A program made the translations under genes and the position numbers. Under the pieces are notes generated by a model. That model was not told the origin of the DNA. It saw nothing but the letters and a program-made list of their open reading frames with translations, and ran no database searches. Positions 42,313 through 50,612 of a DNA stretch of 50,612 nt are shown one piece after another. The DNA is taken from NCBI GenBank assembly GCA_028277605.1, contig JANQFZ010000033.1, forward strand, positions 1-50,612, written 5' to 3'. The first letter of the stretch is position 1. Every line of letters starts with the position of its first letter. Origin of the DNA: Vallitaleaceae bacterium (GTDB lineage: Bacteria > Bacillota > Clostridia > Lachnospirales > Vallitaleaceae).

Positions 42313-44610
42313 TTATTGCTTCCCTTGCTTAACTTTTTCCTCGTATTGATTTCGTGTATTATCAGTTTCATCATTTCCATAGTTTAGCAATTTATTAAAT
42401 GTAACGGTATACTCCATATCTGTATCCAACTGATCGAATTTTAGTATAATGGTTGTTGGGTCGATATAGTTTGCTCCAATTGGTATTTTTTTAAACTCGT
42501 TTCCATTATCATAATATCTTATATAATAATTGGTATTTAGTACATTAGGTACAGCAAGAGAAATTTCCTTATTAAATGATAGTTTTATAGTGTCTTTTCC
42601 GATAATTACTGCTTCTGATATATAGGTATCCATACTTTCCGATTCATTGTGTCTAAACTTCTCTGAATGTGATTTGGTTTGTTCCCTACCGTTCTCATCC
42701 AGCATTGTATTTAAAATTTTAAAATAATATTTGTCATCATCGTGTAGTGCATCCCACTTTGATAAATAAACTTTTAACTCATAGGGATTAATCTCTTTGT
42801 TATAATAAATGGCTACTGGCTCAGCAGAATAGGAAGAAGATGAATAACCTTCAATCTCGTAGTTCTCGATCTCTTCTGCTGCATTTTGATCTAGAGGTCT
42901 ATCTATAGTTACAATTAAAGTAGTCGCATCATAGGAGTCCACATCAACAATTGTTACATCTTTACTTTTTTTGTTATTACCGATAATAGTATAGCTTTTT
43001 TCAACTATAGAAAATTGTCTAGTGACATCATTGACATGATTAATCATAATATGATATTTTTCATTCTCTCGAATAGAATCTTCTAACATAATTCTTACTT
43101 GCTGACCAGCTTCATTTCCACTATCAACAACTTCTGCTTGGTTGATTTTAATGGGTTTACCGTCATCATCTGTCACATAATAACTATATATCTGCTGAGC
43201 AACGATAGGATTAACTTTTTTACTGAAGGTTATTTCAATCATGTTTTCACTAATGGTTTTACAATCAAGAATCTGCATAGGTTCATTTATTTTAGTTGTG
43301 GATTGAAATTCTCGAGTATCATAGTCACCATCATTAAGACTAACACCATAAGCACTTACTAAAGATCCTTCAATACGAAGATCATAATAGGCTTTTTCAT
43401 CAAAGGTATAGTCTTTGAAGTAAACAGCTACCCCATTATTACATGTCGGTAGTTTACTAATAATTAGATTAGAATTATTTCCTGTAACTAGCGTTTTTTT
43501 ATCCTTCTTAAGTGTATAGAAAGGTGCCTGTAAAGCATTCTCATTTATAGGCTGTGTAAAATAAACATTAACAATATTATTACTCTCTGCTTCTACCTTA
43601 GTAATTCTAAAAAAGTCTGAATCAACCTCTGGAACTCCATAGCTCATAAAATCAAGTGTAAAAGAATCTGATTTATTTCCAAAACTATCCATAACATTTG
43701 CTATAAATAAAGTATACTCTATTCCCGGCTCTTGATCTTTTGATAATGTGATAGTATATACTTCTGTATCATCCTCTTGTTCAATGTCTTTTATAGCAAT
43801 GAGCTTTGATTTATCATCTTTTTGATATAATAATACATTTCCATAATAAAATTCCTCTATTAATTCGTTAAATGTAACCTCTAAGGTTGAACTATTAACT
43901 GTTTCTAGTTCAATTACTTCTGTTTCAACTTCATCTTTTACTAAGTTATATTTCATAGCATATGTCTTATCAATTGTATCATTATCAATAAACCCTTGAA
44001 TTAGACATATCTTGTCATTTATATTTTGTAAGGATAGAGTTGTAAACAAGATTTCTATGACTTCTGCTCTTGTATACTTTAAGTTGTCTTGTTTCTTAGT
44101 CATGTAATTTCTATCATCAACTATACCCACATTATAGGCTGAGTAGAATACATTGTTCCATGAAAAGTCTACATTATACTTATAGCCTAAAGCTGTTAAA
44201 ACCATTTTTAGAAAAGCTTGTTCGCTCAAGTAATTATCTGGTTTAAAAGTATTATCAGGATATCCATCTATAATGTCATTGTTCACACAATACCCTATAT
44301 ATGGTGCATACCATTCAAGCGCATACACATCATTAAACGATGTTATACTGTATTTCGCTTTATTATTCATCACTTCTTCTTCAGCACATAACAGACGTAC
44401 TACAAATGCTGCCGCTTCACTTCTCTTCAATTTCCCTTCAAGGTTATAACTTAAGCCATCCCCTCTCAATATATCAAGTTTTTTGAGAACCGCAGCTTTA
44501 TCATCTATTGTAAGCTCTCTACTATTGACTTCTCCATAGGATAAATGACTGCTAATAAATATGAAACTAAGAGCTATAAAGACAGCAGATATTCTTTTTG
44601 CTAGACCCAT
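42313..44610 (-). CDS. SLH-domain surface protein with Ig-like repeats
   Basis: The 765-residue exported protein has a signal peptide (KRISAVFIALSFIFISSHLS) and then three SLH units (about 30-210). These include SFNDVYALEWYAPYIGYCVN and DGYPDNTFKPDNYLSEQAFL, good matches to the SLH consensus. Behind them lie five or six Ig-like modules with recurring patterns (STLEVTFNELI, NIVNVYFTQPI, NMIEITFSKKV, TLIVTIDRPL, DTIKLSFNKEI). It is less acidic than its neighbours and not a close paralogue of them. It is probably a minor cell-surface protein displayed among the S-layer. It stands between the two S-layer paralogues, 175 bases downstream of the stop of the 44785-47985 gene, with a terminator in between. 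Confidence 0.85.
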   Translation of the reverse strand: MGLAKRISAVFIALSFIFISSHLSYGEVNSRELTIDDKAAVLKKLDILRGDGLSYNLEGKLKRSEAAAFVVRLLCAEEEVMNNKAKYSITSFNDVYALEWYAPYIGYCVNNDIIDGYPDNTFKPDNYLSEQAFLKMVLTALGYKYNVDFSWNNVFYSAYNVGIVDDRNYMTKKQDNLKYTRAEVIEILFTTLSLQNINDKICLIQGFIDNDTIDKTYAMKYNLVKDEVETEVIELETVNSSTLEVTFNELIEEFYYGNVLLYQKDDKSKLIAIKDIEQEDDTEVYTITLSKDQEPGIEYTLFIANVMDSFGNKSDSFTLDFMSYGVPEVDSDFFRITKVEAESNNIVNVYFTQPINENALQAPFYTLKKDKKTLVTGNNSNLIISKLPTCNNGVAVYFKDYTFDEKAYYDLRIEGSLVSAYGVSLNDGDYDTREFQSTTKINEPMQILDCKTISENMIEITFSKKVNPIVAQQIYSYYVTDDDGKPIKINQAEVVDSGNEAGQQVRIMLEDSIRENEKYHIMINHVNDVTRQFSIVEKSYTIIGNNKKSKDVTIVDVDSYDATTLIVTIDRPLDQNAAEEIENYEIEGYSSSSYSAEPVAIYYNKEINPYELKVYLSKWDALHDDDKYYFKILNTMLDENGREQTKSHSEKFRHNESESMDTYISEAVIIGKDTIKLSFNKEISLAVPNVLNTNYYIRYYDNGNEFKKIPIGANYIDPTTIILKFDQLDTDMEYTVTFNKLLNYGNDETDNTRNQYEEKVKQGKQ

Positions 44611-44744
44611 AATTAATCATCCCCTTTATTATATTTTTCAGTATATACTAACCAGCTAATATGTAAGAATTATATGGGATATATACTACCACATTATAAC
44701 ATTTTCATCTCATTTCTACAATATGTAAGGGGGAGACATAAAAA

Positions 44745-44771
44745 AAAGAGCCAATCAAAGATTGACTCTTT
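44745..44771 (-). terminator. Rho-independent terminator of S-layer gene C
   Basis: Minus-strand RNA: AAAGAGUCAAUC, loop UUU, GAUUGGCUCUUU, followed by further U residues. The single G-U pair makes it better on the minus strand. It starts 14 bases past the stop codon. Confidence 0.85.
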
Positions 44772-44784
44772 CTAATAGTATTAT

Positions 44785-47700
44785 TTAGTTTATTAAATCA
44801 ACACTACTGGTATTACCTTTTTTATCTTCTATAGTACACATTAAATCTGCAGCACAGTTATTGAAATCAAAAGCAGTTGCAGAAGTAACTTCTAACTCAT
44901 CATCATCCCATGAATATGAGAAATTAGAAGATAAGCTATTGAACATAACTTCTACAGCATTCTCACCATCAGAACATAATTCTTCAGTGAATACAACTGT
45001 AAATTTTTCTCCTGGTACAAGAACTTTAGTATGTGATACAGTGGACTCAACTGCTGGGTCATTTAATATATCAAAGTCATCAAAATCAACATCTTCTAAT
45101 TCATTACCACTAAGGTCAGTTAGATAGTTAACCTTCTCAGCTAATTTAATTTTGATTTCTCCGTCAAATCCAGCATAATCACCTTTTAGGGTAAACTGAA
45201 CAGTATCATTATTAGCACCTGATAGTAATACAACATCTACATCATTACCAACGGCTAATGTATCATTGCCAGCTTTAATGATGAAGTCATTTCCAACATA
45301 TCCCTCTAATCCCGTAGGTGTTTTTAAAGGCTCACTGAACTTAACTTCAAATACATTATTAGTAGTTTCAGTAGCATAATCAGCTAACTCTTTATCTTCA
45401 CCACCATTTAGAGTTGGGGCAATTTCATCATCTGCTACTTTGTTATCATTAATGAATAATGGTTCTCCATTACTATTCTCTGATTCATTATCAATAACAT
45501 ATACATAGACTGGCTGACCTTGACTTGTTGCTGTGTACTCAAGGTCATCTTTCATTGTTATTTTAATAACCGTATTACCATCATCATTGATATCTCTATT
45601 AATTTTTGAGATACCTAACTTATTAGTTTCTGCTGCTGTTGCATCAGTAATATCCGTTGTTACAACGATATCATTCTTATCAAAGTCTTTTAGCTCGTCG
45701 TCAAAAGTAACTTCGATAGTATCAACTGCAATTGCTTCAACAGTATCAATCATTACATTACCTTCTGCATCAAGTGAAACTCTACTTTCATACTCTTTTG
45801 TGTAGTTACCTTCATAGTCTGCAACTCTACCGATTATAACATCACCAGTAGCTGATAAGTTAAGACCATCATCATCACTTGTTTCACTTGGATCTTTGGT
45901 ATCATCATTAGGTTCTATTCTAATTTCGACAGCAGTACCACTATCTACTAATTTAACTTTAACATCACACTCTAACTCATCCACTCGTCTACCATTAATA
46001 GTATACACCGCTTCATCAGTTACAGAGTATTGACCTTTACTATTCATTTTTTGACCATAGTCAACTTTAACCATCTGATTATGATCACCAGCATTGTATA
46101 GAGTAGCTGTCCACTCATCATCAGCTGCATTTGGTGCAGTTTCATCATCAACTTCAAATTCTAAAGTTGTTTTAGGCATTTTATTTTCATTGATGTCTTC
46201 TATATTATCAACAACTATTTTATAGAAACCACTTAACTTATCATCGAAGGTGATTTCAACTTCATGATCAGCTGATATATAGTCTATGTCATCAATTTCA
46301 TCTACTTTATCACCTTTGCTGTCAAGAAGTTCATAATTATCTAACTCTTCAGCACTATCTTCATCTAAAGCTTCATCAAATTTTAAGATGATTTTTGTTT
46401 CTGAATCAACATCTAATTCATCAACAACAGGAGCTTTAACATCTTCTTCAACATCCACTTTAGCTGATATTTTACTATTGTCATTATTCCAATAGTCTTC
46501 TATAGAGTCTGCTTCAATATAGATAAATGTAGTACCATCCACTGATAATTTATGATCATCAAAATGAAGTGTTAATTCTGTACCATCATCACTAAGATGT
46601 GTATCTGGATCAATGTCATCATCAATATGGTTCTTATCATTTGTATGATAGTAATTTTCTTTATCTTCATCATTAATGATAATAGGTCCATCAAAGATTA
46701 AAGTAACTTCTGTAGTACTCGCATCTTTGTACCCAACTATCTCTGGTCCTTTGTCATCTTTTACAACAGGTATTTCTAATGTTTTAGGCATAACACCAAA
46801 ACCAGCTGTATCTTCAACATCATTAGTTACTTTAAGTGTTACAGTTCCTTCATCAAGATCAGAATACAATAAGATATCTGCTTGTGTATTGTTATTATTA
46901 GGAGTTATCTCATTAATATAGATATCATCGTCGTTCACTTCATAGTTATCTTGCTCAGTTACAGCATCTACATCCATTGGCTCAGAAAAATAAACTCTAA
47001 TGGTATCAATACCAATAACTTCTGCTTTTTCTATTTCTGGACGAGTCATATCTTCATATTCAATTTCTTCACTCTTGAAATCAGGTATTTTTTCTTCTTC
47101 ATCAACATCTTTTACATCTTCAACTTCAAGTGTTGCAATAGTTTGTTGTTCTGCGTTGTCATGTGTTAAAACAACTGTTACATCATCAACCAACTCTGCA
47201 TCAGTAATTTCAATTTCATCATCATCTGAATTAGTTAAGTCATAGTTATCTTCCTCTTCAGCAGATGTTTGATCAACCGCTTTACTGAATACAACTTTTG
47301 TTTGAACTAAGTTTAGAACCTTAACTGCAACAACTTCTAATCCTTTGTCTTCAATTAAATCATTAACTACTGCTACATCTTCATCAACGATTTCATTTGC
47401 AACAAGGTCTTCAATTAAAGTTGTTTCAGAATCTTTAGCTTTCCAGTTAAGAGAAGCGTACATAACACCTACTAATTTATCTCTTAAAACTGTTTCGCTG
47501 TCATCTGTAGCTAATGCCATTGCGACATCAACATCAATTAAGTTTGCTTCTACTAAGTAATATGGTGTATTCCAAGCATCTTCAGAGTAGCCTAATGCTC
47601 TGTAGAACCATACGTAGAATCTCTTAGTTGACATTGCACTTCCGAATTTTCCACCGCCTACACCATTGGTGATGCCTTTTTCTACTGCAAAAGCAACATA

Positions 47701-47985
47701 AGGTGCTGCCCAATCTGGTACGTCAGTGAAATCTGTTGTGTCATCTGAGTCAACATCCCAACCCATTGCACTACCAATTAATTTAATTGCTTGGTATGCA
47801 TCTGCATCAGCATCTAGAGATGGTACAAACTCAGTTGTACTTGTTCCGTTGAATAAGCCTAAGTCATAAAGTACTTTAGCTTCTTCAGAATTTTGCACTC
47901 CGCTTGCAGCAAAAGCTGAACTAAATGTAGAGAACACCATAGCGAATGCTAAAGCTAGTGCAAGAACTTTCTTTAAGTTCTTCAT
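44785..47985 (-). CDS. S-layer protein C: SLH anchor plus acidic Ig-like repeat body
   Basis: The 1066-residue exported protein has a signal peptide ending AFA (cleavage near residue 26) and three SLH units (about 28-200, with DFTDVPDWAAPYVAFAVEKG and GGGKFGSAMSTKRF). The remainder is a chain of acidic Ig-like modules. Modules from about residue 215 onward correspond one-to-one with the protein at 39309-42191. This protein has an extra C-terminal module of about 90 residues (from about 975). A near-consensus promoter and clean terminator make it a good candidate for the main S-layer protein of the cell. Abundant Asp/Glu suggests calcium binding. A perfect WalR-type repeat lies upstream of its promoter. 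Confidence 0.9.
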   Translation of the reverse strand: MKNLKKVLALALAFAMVFSTFSSAFAASGVQNSEEAKVLYDLGLFNGTSTTEFVPSLDADADAYQAIKLIGSAMGWDVDSDDTTDFTDVPDWAAPYVAFAVEKGITNGVGGGKFGSAMSTKRFYVWFYRALGYSEDAWNTPYYLVEANLIDVDVAMALATDDSETVLRDKLVGVMYASLNWKAKDSETTLIEDLVANEIVDEDVAVVNDLIEDKGLEVVAVKVLNLVQTKVVFSKAVDQTSAEEEDNYDLTNSDDDEIEITDAELVDDVTVVLTHDNAEQQTIATLEVEDVKDVDEEEKIPDFKSEEIEYEDMTRPEIEKAEVIGIDTIRVYFSEPMDVDAVTEQDNYEVNDDDIYINEITPNNNNTQADILLYSDLDEGTVTLKVTNDVEDTAGFGVMPKTLEIPVVKDDKGPEIVGYKDASTTEVTLIFDGPIIINDEDKENYYHTNDKNHIDDDIDPDTHLSDDGTELTLHFDDHKLSVDGTTFIYIEADSIEDYWNNDNSKISAKVDVEEDVKAPVVDELDVDSETKIILKFDEALDEDSAEELDNYELLDSKGDKVDEIDDIDYISADHEVEITFDDKLSGFYKIVVDNIEDINENKMPKTTLEFEVDDETAPNAADDEWTATLYNAGDHNQMVKVDYGQKMNSKGQYSVTDEAVYTINGRRVDELECDVKVKLVDSGTAVEIRIEPNDDTKDPSETSDDDGLNLSATGDVIIGRVADYEGNYTKEYESRVSLDAEGNVMIDTVEAIAVDTIEVTFDDELKDFDKNDIVVTTDITDATAAETNKLGISKINRDINDDGNTVIKITMKDDLEYTATSQGQPVYVYVIDNESENSNGEPLFINDNKVADDEIAPTLNGGEDKELADYATETTNNVFEVKFSEPLKTPTGLEGYVGNDFIIKAGNDTLAVGNDVDVVLLSGANNDTVQFTLKGDYAGFDGEIKIKLAEKVNYLTDLSGNELEDVDFDDFDILNDPAVESTVSHTKVLVPGEKFTVVFTEELCSDGENAVEVMFNSLSSNFSYSWDDDELEVTSATAFDFNNCAADLMCTIEDKKGNTSSVDLIN

Positions 47986-48049
47986 GAATATTTCTCCTCC
48001 TTTTATTTAATTACATTTTTAGGGATACATGCCCTTTGTAACACGGTAA

Positions 48050-48078
48050 ATTATACCACTTCAATTTTTTCCAGTCAA
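48050..48078 (-). promoter_or_regulatory. Strong sigma-A promoter of S-layer gene C
   Basis: Minus strand: TTGACT (48073-48078), exactly 17 bases, TATAAT (48050-48055). Transcription starts near 48043 and gives a leader of about 58 bases ending in AAAAGGAGGAG. Confidence 0.85.
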
Positions 48079-48093
48079 TATATTACCAACATA

Positions 48094-48110
48094 TGTAATA
48101 AATCTGTAAT
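48094..48110 (+). promoter_or_regulatory. WalR-box-like direct repeat upstream of the S-layer C promoter
   Basis: TGTAAT, five bases (AAATC), TGTAAT: a full match to TGTWAH-N5-TGTWAH. It lies 15 bases upstream of the -35 of S-layer gene C and could also serve the divergent sugar-transferase gene. Confidence 0.6.
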
Positions 48111-48382
48111 TTAAGCCATTACAACTCCTATATCTATGTAATATATCAACCAGTAAGTGGTATCCATTGTTATTATATCCATTACTTGTATTAATTTCAA
48201 GCGTTAGAATCGTATTGTAACATAAGCGTAATAAAACATAGTTCAAATATATTCTACATAAATGGTTTCTTATAATTGGTATAGAATATTTACTATATTT
48301 GTGGTACTATTGATATGTCAAATTAACTTAAAGTTAAGTTATTAAGAGGTCTTAATAGTGAGTACAACAGGTGGTGTTACCC

Positions 48383-49786
48383 TTGATTAAACAAAATCAA
48401 AAATATTTTAATATTTCACTTTTCATAATTGATGCAGCTATAATCAGTATTGCACTTATACTAGCGTATTATATTAGATTTCATACCGGCTGGTTTTCAT
48501 TGGATAAAGATTACCTGCCCTTTTTAGACTATATGCATCCTTTACTTTATACTATTCCAATTTACATCCGATTATATGCCATGTTTAATCTCTATAAACC
48601 TCATCGTTCCAATAAAATGATAATAGAATTTTTTAGTATATTTAAAACCCATATTGTTGGGATTGGTATTTTACTTTCCATATTATATATAACTAAAAAT
48701 ATTCATTACTCAAGAATAGTATTATTTCTTTTTGGAATTTTAGGATTCGTTCTAGGATGTTTAGAAAGATTGTTCATACGATTGTTTTTAAGGCATATTA
48801 GAAAAAAAGGCTATAATCAAAAACATGTTATCATTGTTGGGTATAGCCACTTTACGGAAGAGTACATACGTTTAATTAATTCAAATCCTCAGTGGGGCTA
48901 TCATATTATAGGAATTTTAGATAATCACAAGAAACTTCATTACATATATTCAGGTATTGAAGTTATTGATACTGTTAATGCATTACCAAGTCTACTTGAA
49001 GAGAAATTAATAGATGAAGTTGTTATAGCTTTAAAGATACAAGACTATGAATTCCTTGGAGATACCATACATATCTGTGAAAAATCAGGTGTGTTTACTA
49101 GAATTATACCCGATTACTTCAAGTTTATTTCTAATAAACCTCATATTGAGAACATCAATGGGCTTCCGGTCATAAGCATACGAGAGGTTCCACTTAAAAA
49201 TACCTTCAAGAGAGTTTATAAACGTCTTATTGATTTGATTGGGGCTTTAGCTGCATTGTTAATCTTTAGCCCTATTATGTTAATTATTACTGGTGTTATT
49301 AAATTATCGTCTTCAGGACCTGTTCTTTTTAAACAAACACGTGTTGGGTTGAATAAGAAACCTTTTCATATGTATAAGTTTCGTTCTATGAAAGTTCAGA
49401 AGGAAAGTGCTTCTAATCAAATATGGACAACCAATAATGATCCTCGAATTACAAGTATTGGGCGTTTTATTAGAAAAACCAGCTTGGATGAGTTACCTCA
49501 GCTCTTTAATGTGATTAAAGGAGATATGAGTCTTATTGGTCCAAGACCTGAGAGACCTTTTTATGTGGATAAGTTTAAAGAGGAGATACCCAAGTATATG
49601 ATTAAACACTTGGTTAGACCCGGTATAACGGGCTGGGCACAAGTGAATGGGTGGCGCGGGGATACGTCCATTAGGAGAAGAATTGAGTACGATATTTATT
49701 ACATAGAAAACTGGAGTTTTAAAATGGATGTTAAAATTGCTTTTATGACGGTTTTAAAGGGATTTATTAATAGAAATGCTTATTGA
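48383..49786 (+). CDS. Polyprenyl-phosphate sugar phosphotransferase (initiating glycosyltransferase)
   Basis: The protein of about 467 residues has four N-terminal membrane helices, a central nucleotide-binding-like domain (HVIIVGYSHFTEEYI onward) and a C-terminal bacterial sugar transferase domain (PF02397, about 270-467). That domain has GPVLFKQTRVG, KFRSM, KTSLDELPQLFNV and GDMSLIGPRPE. Such enzymes move a sugar phosphate from a UDP-sugar to undecaprenyl phosphate and start synthesis of exopolysaccharides, wall polymers or S-layer glycans (WsaP type). The start codon is unclear: TTG at 48383 has AGGTGG 8 bases upstream, while GTG at 48371 or 48374 has none. A GT2 gene follows after 24 bases, so this opens a glycan cluster. 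Confidence 0.9.
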   Translation: MIKQNQKYFNISLFIIDAAIISIALILAYYIRFHTGWFSLDKDYLPFLDYMHPLLYTIPIYIRLYAMFNLYKPHRSNKMIIEFFSIFKTHIVGIGILLSILYITKNIHYSRIVLFLFGILGFVLGCLERLFIRLFLRHIRKKGYNQKHVIIVGYSHFTEEYIRLINSNPQWGYHIIGILDNHKKLHYIYSGIEVIDTVNALPSLLEEKLIDEVVIALKIQDYEFLGDTIHICEKSGVFTRIIPDYFKFISNKPHIENINGLPVISIREVPLKNTFKRVYKRLIDLIGALAALLIFSPIMLIITGVIKLSSSGPVLFKQTRVGLNKKPFHMYKFRSMKVQKESASNQIWTTNNDPRITSIGRFIRKTSLDELPQLFNVIKGDMSLIGPRPERPFYVDKFKEEIPKYMIKHLVRPGITGWAQVNGWRGDTSIRRRIEYDIYYIENWSFKMDVKIAFMTVLKGFINRNAY

Positions 49787-49810
49787 TACAAATGAAACGA
49801 GGGGTACCCT

Positions 49811-50612
49811 ATGGATTTATCCATTACTATTATTAACTATAAGACCGTAGAACTAACAAAGCAGACCATTAATTCTGTTATTGAAACTGTGCATTCGATA
49901 GATTATGAAGTTATCGTCTATGATAATAATTCTAATGATGGCAGTTACGAAGCATTAAGTCTTACATATAGACATGTTCCAAACATACATATCTATAAAA
50001 ATAGCGTTAATTCTGGCTTTTCTAAGGCTAACAATCAGGCTATAAAGAAAAGTAAAGGAGATTATATTCTCTTATTGAATTCAGATACTATTGTTAAGGA
50101 AAACTGTATTAATATGTGCTTAAGCTATATTAAGAAGCATCGTAACATTGGGTCACTTGGGTGTAAAATACTTTTACAAACTGGAGAATTAGATCATACC
50201 TGCAAGAGAGGCTTCCCTACTCCTTTTAATTCTATGTGCTACTTTCTTAAGCTACATAAGCTTTTTCCAAAAATTCCTAGTTTAAGTGGATATTTACTGT
50301 CTCATTTAAGCAGCGATTCTATTAATGAGGTGGATTCATTAGTTGGGGCTTTTATGCTCTTACCTAAGTCTATTATAAATGAGGTAGGACTGCTTGACGA
50401 AGACTATTTTATGTATGGCGAAGATATCGACTGGTGCTATCGGATAAAGAAAGCAGGATATAGTATTATATATTATCCTGAAGCTGAAATACTTCATTTG
50501 AAGGGGCAGAGCAGTAAGAAAAAGAGATTTAAGACAATTTATGAATTTAATCGTGCTATGTTGATATTTTATAATAAGCATTATAGAAAAAAGTCTAATG
50601 TTTTAGTAACTA
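49811..50612 (+). CDS. GT2-family glycosyltransferase (partial, N-terminal part)
   Basis: The gene runs off the right edge; 267 codons are present. The protein starts MDLSITIINYKTVELTKQTI and shows the rhamnosyltransferase-like GT2 pattern: YDNNSNDGSYE, NSGFSKANNQA, LLLNSDTIVKEN with the metal-binding aspartate, and FMYGEDIDWCYRIKKAGYSI with the catalytic-base region. It lies 24 bases after the sugar phosphotransferase, with GAGGGG before the ATG. It probably adds the next sugar to the lipid-linked chain. Donor and linkage cannot be told. Confidence 0.88.
   Translation, partial: MDLSITIINYKTVELTKQTINSVIETVHSIDYEVIVYDNNSNDGSYEALSLTYRHVPNIHIYKNSVNSGFSKANNQAIKKSKGDYILLLNSDTIVKENCINMCLSYIKKHRNIGSLGCKILLQTGELDHTCKRGFPTPFNSMCYFLKLHKLFPKIPSLSGYLLSHLSSDSINEVDSLVGAFMLLPKSIINEVGLLDEDYFMYGEDIDWCYRIKKAGYSIIYYPEAEILHLKGQSSKKKRFKTIYEFNRAMLIFYNKHYRKKSNVLVT

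Larger units (their letters stand above)
47986..48382. other. Regulatory interval between divergent S-layer C and sugar-transferase genes
   Basis: The left half is the S-layer C leader and promoter, with a small leader hairpin (48021-48035, AGGG and CCCT arms) and the WalR-type repeat. The right half (about 48115-48340) is AT-rich. I see no clear promoter for the sugar transferase and no gene. Confidence 0.5.

Noticed and set aside
42192..44784. Active invertible segment for S-layer phase switching between the inverted paralogues
   Set aside because: The paralogues differ at many synonymous positions wherever I compared them, no long identical inverted repeats flank the segment, and no recombinase gene is nearby.
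44861..47560. Several plus-strand open frames of 70-95 codons antisense to S-layer gene C
   Set aside because: They are Ser/Thr/Val-rich mirror translations of the Asp/Glu-rich coding strand, lack ribosome sites and resemble no family.
48061..48246. A 61-codon minus-strand frame upstream of S-layer gene C
   Set aside because: It lies across the S-layer promoter and the WalR-type repeat, and the composition is that of non-coding AT-rich DNA.
48358..48390. A 10-codon leader peptide (GTG at 48358) overlapping the sugar-transferase start
   Set aside because: AAGAGG precedes it, but the frame is so short that this is expected by chance, and it shows no regulatory codon pattern or attenuator hairpin.
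1..50612. CRISPR arrays, tRNA or rRNA genes, integrases or complete insertion sequences
   Set aside because: None was seen on either strand; the only repeats are three 27-base REP-like elements, operator pairs and terminator-type dyads.

Overview
The window is AT-rich DNA from a Gram-positive bacterium of the low-GC Firmicutes, most likely class Clostridia. The evidence is strong AGGAGG-type ribosome binding sites, sigma-A promoters with 17-bp spacers, a complete WalRK locus, S-layer proteins anchored by SLH domains, CsoR/CopA copper control and a GH65 phosphorylase operon. The gene styles recall Lachnospirales/Vallitalea-like clostridia, but I cannot fix the genus. No rRNA, tRNA, CRISPR array, intact transposon or prophage is visible.

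Layout. 1-2.7 kb: glycerol 3-phosphate oxidation genes led by the antiterminator GlpP, with two related attenuator hairpins. 3.0-9.6 kb: a LacI-controlled alpha-glucoside operon (binding protein, two permeases, GH65 phosphorylase). 9.9-14.0 kb: a MarR-controlled heterodimeric ABC exporter. 14.1-17.1 kb: CsoR and the copper pump CopA, whose last 71 codons look like a separately translatable CopZ. 17.2-18.5 kb: TetR regulator and a CmpB-type membrane protein. 18.6-20.4 kb: Tag DNA glycosylase and a secreted SH3-CAP lipoprotein. 20.9-24.0 kb: a GtrB-GtrA-GT-C membrane glycosylation trio. 24.1-28.8 kb: EcsC, a C45 Ntn-hydrolase, an FNT channel with a LexA remnant behind it, a divergent MsrA, and RlmH. 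28.9-36.0 kb: walR-walK-(unknown secreted protein)-yycH-yycI-murA. 36.2-38.7 kb: a TauE/SafE exporter and a LysM-G5-M23 endopeptidase. 39.3-48.0 kb: three SLH/S-layer genes. 48.4 kb to the end: a polyprenyl-phosphate sugar transferase and a GT2, the start of a glycan cluster.

How the parts may work together. The right half is largely a cell-envelope region. It holds the essential WalRK system, a wall endopeptidase, the cell's probable S-layer proteins and the start of a surface glycan cluster. Direct repeats fitting the published WalR box (TGTWAH-N5-TGTWAH) occur before the unknown gene inside the wal operon and before both S-layer paralogues, with a near-perfect one before the M23 endopeptidase. 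My main hypothesis is a WalR regulon in which S-layer production is tied to wall growth, with an uncharacterised secreted protein built into the wal operon. The second is that copA also encodes a free CopZ chaperone from an internal start. Both rest on sequence reading only.
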